Assembly: GCA_964371715.1 (NCBI GenBank) | Contig: CAYJNO010000003.1 | Span: 29,529 to 93,528 of the forward strand | Direction of reading: 5' to 3' | From: CAYJNO01 sp964371715 | GTDB lineage: Bacteria > Bacillota_I > Bacilli_A > Erysipelotrichales > Erysipelotrichaceae | DNA length: 64,000 nt | Part shown: positions 9,911-18,100 of the stretch, piece by piece | Layout of the letters: each line of letters opens with the position of its first letter | Position numbering within the stretch: the stretch's first letter is position 1 | Program-made: the position numbers and the translations under genes | Notes under the pieces: generated by a model | Database searches by the model: none | Seen by the model: the letters and a program-made list of their open reading frames with translations, nothing else | What the model was told of the DNA's origin: nothing

Positions 9911-9949
9911 TTTAATTTTTCCTCTTTCTTTATAATTTATTACATTAAA

Positions 9950-9978
9950 ATCATAAATTAATTAAGATGATTTGTCAA
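9950..9978 (-). promoter_or_regulatory. Promoter of the BMP lipoprotein gene
   Basis: On the minus strand the -35 is a perfect TTGACA (9973-9978) and the -10 is TATGAT (9950-9955), with a 17-nt spacer. The -35 touches the palindrome at 9978-9997. Confidence 0.8.
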
Positions 9979-9997
9979 TGTGAAAACATTTTCACAT
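9978..9997. promoter_or_regulatory. Perfect inverted repeat, candidate operator in a divergent promoter region
   Basis: Two 9-bp arms flank a CA centre; the core reads TGTGAAAACATTTTCACA. Seen directly: it abuts the bmp -35 and lies 38 nt upstream of the yjjI -35. It resembles a CcpA cre site with one mismatch (TGAAAACATTTTCA). It also resembles a Crp/Fnr-like TGTGA...TCACA site, but with 8 rather than 6 nt between half-sites. Its centre is about 44 nt upstream of the expected bmp start point. The cognate regulator is not established. Confidence 0.65.
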
Positions 9998-10035
9998 AAC
10001 ATAGTTGCTATATATTATAAATTATGACTAAAAAA

Positions 10036-10064
10036 TTGACAAAAGTATTAAAAAAACATAAGAT
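10036..10064 (+). promoter_or_regulatory. Promoter of the yjjI-yjjW operon
   Basis: The -35 is TTGACA (10036-10041) and the -10 is TAAGAT (10059-10064), with a 17-nt spacer. An AGGAGG ribosome binding site at 10080-10085 serves the ATG at 10092. Confidence 0.75.
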
Positions 10065-10091
10065 AAGCTTGTAAGTTGTAGGAGGTAAACA

Positions 10092-11591
10092 ATGAGCGAT
10101 TTTTTAAAGATTATTCAAGATGAAGGAATAACATATCAACAACAATTAATGTTGATGACAAAGCTTGCTGAAAGCTATGATCACACTATAAATTATAACC
10201 CAGAATTACTACAAGCTAAAGCTGATGGAGTAATTTGTGATTTAAATGAAGGAAATGCTTTATATCGTCCTAGATATATAATTGTTGATTTCAAAAAATT
10301 CATTAAAAATGGTTCTAAGTTTTTACAATTAGATCCACCAAAAGATTTAATGGAAGCTGTAAATCATTTATTAATTTTATATAAGCATGTACCATCAGTT
10401 ACAAACTATCCCGTTTATTTAGGAGATTTTGACGATTTACTAGAAGAGTTTGTTTTAAAAGAAGATAAAGCATTTGCAAAAAAAGTATTATCTTTGTTCT
10501 TATTAAATATTGATAGAACATTAAGTGATTCATTTGTCCATGCAAATATTGGTCCAAAAGATACAACAACAGGACGTTTAATCTTAGAGTTAACTGAAGA
10601 AATGCAATTAGCCATTCCAAATTTAACATTAAAATATGATGCAGATATCACAAGTGATGAATTTGCTACTAGAGCTGTTAGTTGCATGCTTAAAACATCT
10701 AAACCATCTTTTGCAAATAGCAAAATGTATAATAAAGATTGGAATAACAACTATGCAATTGCATCATGTTATAACGGTCTTGAGATTGGTGGTGGTGGAT
10801 TTACATTACCAAGATTAAAGTTAGCTTCACTTGCAAAACTTGCTAAATCACCTGCTGATTTTATTGAAAATATTCTACCAAAATATTCAACATTAATGTT
10901 AGAGTTTATGGATCAAAAAATTGAATTCTTAGTAGAAGAAACTTCATTTTTCAAATCTAATTTCTTAGTAACAGAAGGATTACTAGAATTAGATAAATTT
11001 ACTGGAATGTTTGGTCTAGTAGGTTTAGCTGAATGTGCTAATACATTATTAAATATTGAAAATCCAAATGAAGGATATGGTTTTAATGAAGAAGCAAATA
11101 CTTTAGCTGAAAAAATTATGGATACTTTAGAAAGTATTGTCGATAATCATGATGCTAAATATGCTAAAGCATTTAATCATAAGTATCGTTTACATGCTCA
11201 AGTAGGTATAGATACAGATGGTATGGAAAATTCACCAGGCTCTAGAATCCCTATTGGATATGAACCAGAAGTAGTTGAACAAGTACTTCATAGTACAAGA
11301 TTCCATAAATACTTTAAAACAGGTGTTGGAGATATTTATAAATTTGAAGAAACTTGGTTAAACACTCCTGAAGCATTATTAGATATTATCAAAGGTGCTT
11401 TTGAAAATAACACACGTTATTTCAGTGGCTATTTAGATAGTTGTGATGTAGTAAGAGTTACAGGTTATTTAGTTAAAAAGAGTGAGCTTAATAAACTTGA
11501 TGCCAATAACCAATCTTTAAATCAAGTATCTGTATTTGGTCAAGGTGCAAGAGATAATGCTAATGCACTAAGTCGCAGAGTACATAAATAA
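10092..11591 (+). CDS. yjjI: YjjI-family glycyl radical enzyme
   Basis: 499 aa, close to the usual ~510 aa of the YjjI (DUF3029) family. The C-terminal glycyl-radical loop reads RVTGYLVKK, placing the radical Gly at about residue 458. A candidate catalytic cysteine lies in ASCYNGLEIGGGG near residue 224. The adjacent gene encodes the radical-SAM activase, whose ATG overlaps this stop by one base. The substrate of YjjI is not known; in E. coli yjjI-yjjW lies next to the deo nucleoside-catabolism genes. Here it is divergent from a nucleoside importer, which again suggests a role in nucleoside or pentose breakdown under anaerobic conditions (inference). Confidence 0.88.
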   Translation: MSDFLKIIQDEGITYQQQLMLMTKLAESYDHTINYNPELLQAKADGVICDLNEGNALYRPRYIIVDFKKFIKNGSKFLQLDPPKDLMEAVNHLLILYKHVPSVTNYPVYLGDFDDLLEEFVLKEDKAFAKKVLSLFLLNIDRTLSDSFVHANIGPKDTTTGRLILELTEEMQLAIPNLTLKYDADITSDEFATRAVSCMLKTSKPSFANSKMYNKDWNNNYAIASCYNGLEIGGGGFTLPRLKLASLAKLAKSPADFIENILPKYSTLMLEFMDQKIEFLVEETSFFKSNFLVTEGLLELDKFTGMFGLVGLAECANTLLNIENPNEGYGFNEEANTLAEKIMDTLESIVDNHDAKYAKAFNHKYRLHAQVGIDTDGMENSPGSRIPIGYEPEVVEQVLHSTRFHKYFKTGVGDIYKFEETWLNTPEALLDIIKGAFENNTRYFSGYLDSCDVVRVTGYLVKKSELNKLDANNQSLNQVSVFGQGARDNANALSRRVHK

Positions 11592-12427
11592 TGTTAGCTC
11601 CTGTTAACAAAATAATTAAATTTTCAAATGTAGATGGTCCTGGAAATCGCATGACCATCTTTTTCCAATCTTGTCCATTTAATTGTTTGTATTGCCACAA
11701 TCCTGAAACCATAAATTATTGTATTCATTGCATGGAATGCACTAAAACATGTCCGACAAATGCTTTAAGTGTAGAAAAAAATAAAGTTGTATGGAATAAA
11801 TCATTGTGTGTTGATTGCGATACATGTATCAAAGTTTGTAAACATAAAGCATCACCTAAGATAACTATGATGAGTGTTGAAGAAATAGTCGAACTAATAA
11901 AGCGTCAAAAAGCATTTATTAAAGGGATAACTGTAAGTGGTGGTGAATGCATGGTGCACCATACATTCCTTCTAGAACTATTTAAAGAAGTTAAAAAACT
12001 TAATCTAACATGTCTTATTGATAGTAATGGCTATTATAATTTCGAAAATCATTTAGACTTATTAGAGGTATGTGATGGTGTAATGCTAGACATTAAAGCT
12101 TTTGATAATGAATTTCATCAAACATTAGTTTTTCAACCAAATAATATTGTAATAAAGAATTTAAATTATCTATTATCCCAAAATAAACTTCAAGAAGTAA
12201 GAACAGTGGTATTACCTGTTCACCATCAACAAAATATTATAACTGTCGATAATGTATCAAAAATTATCAAAGATAAGACAACATATAAACTACTAAGATA
12301 TCGCCCTTATGGTGTTTTAGAAGAAAATCTTAAATTTTTATCAAATGAAAGTACTACTCTAGAAATGGCACAAGAATTACAAAAATTAGCTATAGAAAAT
12401 GGTGCAACAAATACGATAGTAATATAA
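11591..12427 (+). CDS. yjjW: YjjW-family glycyl radical enzyme activase (radical SAM)
   Basis: 278 aa. The radical-SAM cluster motif is in SCPFNCLYCHNPE (CxxxCxxC, near residue 29). An inserted ferredoxin-like region follows with two Cys clusters (CIHCMECTKTCP and CVDCDTCIKVC) for auxiliary [4Fe-4S] centres. The SAM-binding TVSGGECM comes next. It generates the glycyl radical on the YjjI-like protein by hydrogen abstraction with a deoxyadenosyl radical. It is translationally coupled to yjjI through TAATG. Confidence 0.9.
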   Translation: MLAPVNKIIKFSNVDGPGNRMTIFFQSCPFNCLYCHNPETINYCIHCMECTKTCPTNALSVEKNKVVWNKSLCVDCDTCIKVCKHKASPKITMMSVEEIVELIKRQKAFIKGITVSGGECMVHHTFLLELFKEVKKLNLTCLIDSNGYYNFENHLDLLEVCDGVMLDIKAFDNEFHQTLVFQPNNIVIKNLNYLLSQNKLQEVRTVVLPVHHQQNIITVDNVSKIIKDKTTYKLLRYRPYGVLEENLKFLSNESTTLEMAQELQKLAIENGATNTIVI

Positions 12428-12460
12428 AAGCTGTTGAAATTAAAATTCAACAGCTTTTTA
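12426..12460. terminator. Bidirectional terminator between yjjW and malic enzyme
   Basis: A 13-bp perfect stem (12426-12438 with 12446-12458) has a 7-nt loop, with A- and T-rich flanks usable in both directions. It separates the convergent yjjW and malic enzyme genes. Confidence 0.88.
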
Positions 12461-12465
12461 TTATC

Positions 12466-13644
12466 TTATATTTTTCTAATATTATTATTTTTGATACATG
12501 ATTCTTTAACTGCTTTTGCTACAACATTAGCAACTTCCATATTAAATGGTGATGGCACAACATATGTTGGACTTAATTCATCATCGCTTACTAATGAAGC
12601 AATTGCGATACTTGCTGCTGTTTTAGCAGCTTCATCAATTTTAGTTGCATTAGCATCTAATGCACCTCTAAAGATACCAGGGAATGCCAAAATATTATTA
12701 ATTTGGTTAGGATAATCACTTCTTCCTGTACCTACAATATATGCTCCAGCTTCAATAGCATCGTCATATGGTATTTCAGGATTCGGATTAGCCATAGCCA
12801 TAACTATACTTTTTTCATTCATAGATGAAATCATTTCTTTACTTACAATATCAGCACTACTTACACCAATAAAGATGTCAGCATTAACAAATGAATCTTT
12901 AAATGAAATATCTAAATCTTCTTTATTTACATATTCACATAATTCCTGTTTTACAAAATCATATGTATCAAATTGTGATTTTCTAAGCGCACCTTTACGG
13001 TCAAATGCTAGAATATTTGTAAAACCATAATTATAAATCATTTTGATAATTGAACTTCCTGCAGCGCCTGTTCCACTAACAATAACTTTGCACTCTTCTG
13101 CTTTTTTTCCAGTTAACTTTAATGAATTGATAAGACCTGCTAATGTAACAATAGCCGTTCCATGTTGATCATCATGGAATACAGGAATATTTAACTCTTC
13201 AATTAATGTTCTTTCGATTTCAACACATCTTGGTGAACTAATATCTTCTAGATTAATACCACCAAGTCCTGGTGCTAAAGCTTTACATATACTTATAATT
13301 TCTTTTGGATCTTTAGTATCTAAACAAATTGGATAAGCATCTACATTACCAAATTTCTTTAATAATAATGATTTACCTTCCATTACTGGTAAGGCAGCTT
13401 CAGGACCAATATCACCTAAACCTAATACAGCTGTTCCATCAGTTATTACCGCTACTGTATTTCCTCTACCTGTATAAATAAAAGAATCATCAGGATTTTT
13501 TGCAATCTCTTTACAAGGTTCTGCGACACCTGGTGAATAAGCTAAAGATAAATCCTGAGCATTTTCACATGCTACTTTTAATTTAACTTCTAACTTACCT
13601 TTTGATTCTAAATGCATTTTTAAAGCTTCATCTCTTAAATTCAT
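12466..13644 (-). CDS. Malic enzyme (malate dehydrogenase, decarboxylating)
   Basis: 392 aa, the compact bacterial form without a phosphotransacetylase extension. Signatures include [12 protein letters not shown] near residue 36, HDDQHGTAI (metal binding) near residue 158, and a Rossmann GTGAAGSS near residue 190. It converts malate to pyruvate and CO2 with reduction of NAD(P). It is the last gene of an operon with both fumarase subunits, so together they take fumarate to pyruvate or run in reverse. A GAGGAGG ribosome binding site overlaps the 3' end of the fumarase beta gene. Cofactor preference cannot be read from sequence. Confidence 0.92.
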   Translation of the reverse strand: MNLRDEALKMHLESKGKLEVKLKVACENAQDLSLAYSPGVAEPCKEIAKNPDDSFIYTGRGNTVAVITDGTAVLGLGDIGPEAALPVMEGKSLLLKKFGNVDAYPICLDTKDPKEIISICKALAPGLGGINLEDISSPRCVEIERTLIEELNIPVFHDDQHGTAIVTLAGLINSLKLTGKKAEECKVIVSGTGAAGSSIIKMIYNYGFTNILAFDRKGALRKSQFDTYDFVKQELCEYVNKEDLDISFKDSFVNADIFIGVSSADIVSKEMISSMNEKSIVMAMANPNPEIPYDDAIEAGAYIVGTGRSDYPNQINNILAFPGIFRGALDANATKIDEAAKTAASIAIASLVSDDELSPTYVVPSPFNMEVANVVAKAVKESCIKNNNIRKI

Positions 13645-13646
13645 TT

Positions 13647-14174
13647 CTATTCCTCCTCATAGATATCATTACCGTCAAGATCAATTCCAACAAATACAGG
13701 AAAATCTTTAACTTTTAATTTTCTAATTGCTTCACTATCTAAATCTTCATACGCAATTAATTCATTTTCAACAACAGCATTAGATAAAATTGCTCCTGCT
13801 CCTCCAATTGCAATAAGATAAACTCCTTGATGTTTTTTTAAAGCATCTTTAACTTCAACACTTCTTTTTCCTTTACCTATTAGAATATTAACACCTTCAT
13901 TTAAAATTGATGGTGTATACTTATCCATTCTTGTTGCTGTAGTAGGTCCTGCAGATCCTATATGTTGACCTGGTGGTGTTTTTGTTGGTCCTACATAATA
14001 TATTGCTGCATTATTCAAATCAAGCGGAAGTTTTTCACCATTTTCAATCGTACTCACTAACCTTTGATGTGCTGCATCTCTTGCTGTATAAATATAGCCA
14101 TTCAATAATACTTTATCATTGACTTTTAAAGCTTTCAAATCTTCTTTAGTACATGGTAAATTTAATATTTTCAT
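13647..14174 (-). CDS. Class I fumarate hydratase, beta subunit
   Basis: 175 aa. It corresponds to the C-terminal domain of class I fumarases and contains YYVGPTKTPPGQHIGSAGPT followed by TATRMD, the conserved substrate-binding region. In the two-subunit form it pairs with the alpha subunit encoded just upstream; its ATG overlaps the alpha stop (TAATG). It hydrates fumarate to malate. An L(+)-tartrate dehydratase is a close relative, but the adjacent malic enzyme favours fumarase. Confidence 0.88.
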   Translation of the reverse strand: MKILNLPCTKEDLKALKVNDKVLLNGYIYTARDAAHQRLVSTIENGEKLPLDLNNAAIYYVGPTKTPPGQHIGSAGPTTATRMDKYTPSILNEGVNILIGKGKRSVEVKDALKKHQGVYLIAIGGAGAILSNAVVENELIAYEDLDSEAIRKLKVKDFPVFVGIDLDGNDIYEEE

Positions 14175-15016
14175 TAGATTATTACCTCACTATGTCTTGT
14201 AGCATGACAACTAATATTTACAGCAACTGGAAGTCCAGCAATATGTGTTGGATAATATTCAATATTAACTCCTAAAGCAGTAGTTTTCCCTTTTAAACCT
14301 GCTGGTCCAATATTTAAGCGATTTATTTCATCAAGACATTCTTGTTCTAATGCTTGATATTTATTATTTTCATTATCTAAATCAATTTTTCGAAACAAAG
14401 CTTGCTTAGCAAGTAATGCAGCTTTTTCAAATGTACCACCAATACCTACTCCTACAACAATTGGAGGGCATGCATTTGGTCCTGCAAGTTTACAAGTTTC
14501 AATAATAAAGTCTTTTACTCCATTAACTCCATCGGCAGGTTTCAACATTTTAATTCGTGACATATTTTCAGATCCAAATCCTTTTAGTGCAATATCAATC
14601 TTTACATTTTCTCCATCAACTATTTCATAATTTATAATTGCTGGTGTATTACTTAATGTATTTTTTCTTAAAAATATTGGATCATCAACAACACTGTTTC
14701 TTAGGTAAAAATCACTATATGCTCTTTTCACTCCTAGATTAATTGCATCCTTTAAATTACCATCTACAAAATGAACTTCCTGCCCTATTTTTAAGTGAAT
14801 AATTGCCATCCCTGTATCTTGACATAAAGGTATTCTTTTATCATAGGAAATTTTTTCATTTTCTATAAGTGTATCTATGACTTCTAGTGCTAAAGCTTTT
14901 TCTTGTTTTTTACTTTTAATAAGTGCTTTTTTTATATCATTTGGATATTCAAATGCAATCTTACCAATAGTATTATAAATACTTTCTTCAATAAGTTTAA
15001 CGCTTAAATCTCTCAT
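14174..15016 (-). CDS. Class I fumarate hydratase, alpha subunit ([4Fe-4S])
   Basis: 280 aa. Cys residues expected to bind the oxygen-sensitive [4Fe-4S] cluster occur in PLCQDTGMA (near residue 64), in the ETCKLAGPNACPP region (near residue 170) and near the C-terminus (ISCHATRH). The segment GVGIGGTFEKAALLAK is typical of the family. It is the first gene of the fumarase-malic enzyme operon. A TATAAT-like -10 lies at 15037-15042 on the minus strand, without a convincing -35. The cluster type fits an anaerobe. Confidence 0.9.
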   Translation of the reverse strand: MRDLSVKLIEESIYNTIGKIAFEYPNDIKKALIKSKKQEKALALEVIDTLIENEKISYDKRIPLCQDTGMAIIHLKIGQEVHFVDGNLKDAINLGVKRAYSDFYLRNSVVDDPIFLRKNTLSNTPAIINYEIVDGENVKIDIALKGFGSENMSRIKMLKPADGVNGVKDFIIETCKLAGPNACPPIVVGVGIGGTFEKAALLAKQALFRKIDLDNENNKYQALEQECLDEINRLNIGPAGLKGKTTALGVNIEYYPTHIAGLPVAVNISCHATRHSEVII

Positions 15017-15072
15017 TATTAATACCTCTTCATACTATTATATTCTATCATTTTTATTCTTCTCTTAATAGT

Positions 15073-15101
15073 AAAAAAGATGGTTTCCCATCTTTTTTAA
15101 A
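15073..15101 (-). terminator. Terminator of the large surface-protein gene
   Basis: An 11-bp perfect stem (15073-15083 with 15088-15098) has loop TTTC and a flanking T/A run. It lies just past the stop of the 1.8-kilo-residue protein. Confidence 0.82.
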
Positions 15102-18100
15102 TTATGCTTGATCTACTTCTTCATATTTTTTTTCAGTATTATAGAAAAATATAGCTTGAGCGATTGCAATAATAATCATCACAATAGTCCACATATCAAC
15201 TAATACCATTTTTAAAGTTAAATCTTGTGTTAAAACAAATATAACAATCATTACTACTGCAGAAATAACATTTAATAATACATAATGTTTTTTACTATCT
15301 GTAACTTCATATTCATTTTCATCTTTTGATTTATTAAATCTACCAATGACAAATATTGCTGATACTAGAGAAATAATCGCTAATATTAAGTTAACTAAAG
15401 ACCAAGTGCCTTTTGCGAAAATTGTTTCTGGTGTATTTTCATCAGTAATATTTTCATCGTTATTATCACCAGTTTCTGGTGTTTGATTATCTTCAATAGC
15501 TAAATCATCTTCAACATCTGGTGTTGGCACAACTGTAGGCGTAATAGTTGGTACTACAGTTGGAATAATTGTTGGATTAACTGTTGGAATTGGTGTAGCA
15601 GTTGGTACTGGTGTAGTTACAGGATTTGTAATAACAGGAGCACTAACTACATTTACATCACCAAAGTTAACAGTAACTAAATAATTTGAATTAATAGTTC
15701 CATATTCTACACTATTTACAACAGGTACAATACCTGCTTCTGTAGTAAATGCTAAACCAATAATATCGATATTATTTCGAATTAAGTTATTATTTAATCC
15801 ATTAATTACAACATTAATTTCACCAAGGTCATCTTCATTGATTAATGCATTACCTTCAGCATAAGTTGTAATGTTTGCAATACTACTTTCTAATAATTGA
15901 CTTAATAATGAATCAGAAATTGTATTTCCTTGATTAATTGTTAAGTTTGGCACATTAATCGTTACATGTCTTGCTATAATTTCTAATGTGATAGTTAAAT
16001 GAGCATCATTATGTCCAGGTTTTGTACCTTTAACATAGATATTTACAGTTCCTACATTTGTAATACCAAATGAAGTTAAATCAGTAATTTCAATTGTCAT
16101 TTCAGCATCAGCATAATATTTATACTCGACACCAGTTAAGCTTTCCCCTAATTCATTATTTGCATCAAATATTCCATCAAAAGTTAATAATTTACCATCA
16201 TATACTTTTGTAACTACATTATCTTCTGTATTAGTAGCTTCAATATTTAACTCATAATTAACATATACTGCATAATATGTTAATGGTTCTGTAACTGTTG
16301 TTGGTAATTTTTCTAAAACTTCACCACCTAAAGTTGATGACCATCCCATAAATCTTCTATCTTCCTTCACAAGTTCATTTATATTTTCTAATATTACAAG
16401 ATTTGAATCATGTAAATAAGCTTCAGAACTAAGTGTTGTTGTTTCATAAATAAAGTCTACTTTATGAGTTACTACTGCATATAATTTTGTAGTATCTTTA
16501 GTAATAACATCTACATCATTTCCACTTTCATCAACCCATTTAACAAATAATGTTGCATCTGTTGGATATGTAAGTGTAGAAATTGCAGGTTTATCACCTA
16601 ATAATTCTACATTGTTTTCTAAATGAACAAATCCTGTATAGTCATAATATGTTACTTTAATTTCTTCAATATAAATTGCATAGAAATTCATTTCACCTGT
16701 TACAACTAATTTACTGATTTCTTCATTTGATAATACTGCACCATTTTCATATGTAGACCACCCCATAAATCTGTGATCTTCTAATGTTGGTAGAGTTGTT
16801 GGTAATTCAACAGTATTATTTCTTACAATTTCAGTTGTATTAAATAACTCTGAATTTGAATAGAAGTTTACATCATGAGAAACTACTGCATATAATTCAG
16901 TTATATCTTTTGAAATTAACTCAACATCATTTCCATCTTTATCAACCCATTTGATGAATTGTGTTCCCTCAGTTTCATAATCAACTGTTTTCATTGAAGG
17001 TGCATTTCCAACTATCTCATGTTTTTCATCTAATAGTTTACCATCAAAGTTAAAGTATGAAATAATTGGATGTTCTTTAAATACAGCTACAAATTTTGTT
17101 GGACCTGTAATTGTATAAGTTAAGATTGTTTCATCAACATATAGTGTTGTATCACCAGCTACTTGCCAGCCTAAGAAATCATTATTTTCTTTAGTTGGTT
17201 CAAATCCTGCTGCAAATGAATTTTCATTATGAATTACAAAACCATCTTTTTTAATAATTCCTTCAACTTCAAACTCTACTTTATGTTCTACAACCTCATA
17301 TAATTTTAAAGTATCTTTACTAATTGAATCAACATTTGTTGTTCCATTAGCTTCATTTGACCAATATAAGAAATTAGTACCTTCACTGTTTATTGTTGTA
17401 TAACTTGGTTTTGCACCTAATTCTTCTTTGATTGTGGTTAATAAATTTCCTTGATAATCATAGTATTCAATATTAACACCTGAATATTCAGCTGTTATTT
17501 CAAATACTGTATCATTTGTTACGTATTCTTTATCTGTACTTAAGTTATCTAAGTTTAAATTATTATCTTTAAGATATTCACTAACTTCAAGATCACTTTC
17601 AATGATATCTTTTAAATCATTAGGAGATATCGTAGTGCCTTCTGTTAGAGTATCAACAATTACTGTATCAATAATGTTACCTTCAGGATCTTTTACAATA
17701 ATAGTAATTGTTCCTTCAGTATCAGTTTTATCATAATTAAATATAATTACATTTTCAGAATCTTTTAATTCTACATATATTACATCATCACCCATTAATT
17801 CATAACCAGTAACATTTTTACCAATTATTGAAATTTCGGGAGATTTAGTTATGAATGTTTCAGTCTCTGAAATTATTTCACCATTATATAAATATTGAAC
17901 TTGATATGTATATACTTTTTCAATTGGTTTTGAATATGTAAATATCACAATATTATCTTTTTCTGAAATTGTAATTGTTTGAGTAGGCTTATCACTGATG
18001 TAATATCCAGCACTCCATCCTTTACTAATTAATTCATTAGAAGTTAAAGCACTTACAGTTACTTCAGAGTCAATAGTTTGACCATTAACAACTTGTTCAA

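Noticed and set aside
9708..9935. Val/Ser-rich plus-strand frame over the BMP signal region
   Set aside because: It is the complement of the Thr/Glu-rich lipoprotein linker, with no start signal.
10415..10750. Minus-strand frame inside yjjI
   Set aside because: Antisense shadow of a conserved glycyl-radical enzyme.
15530..15620. Short Pro/Thr-encoding repeats resembling a CRISPR or satellite array
   Set aside because: They are in-frame PT stalk codons of the surface protein with irregular spacing and no spacers.
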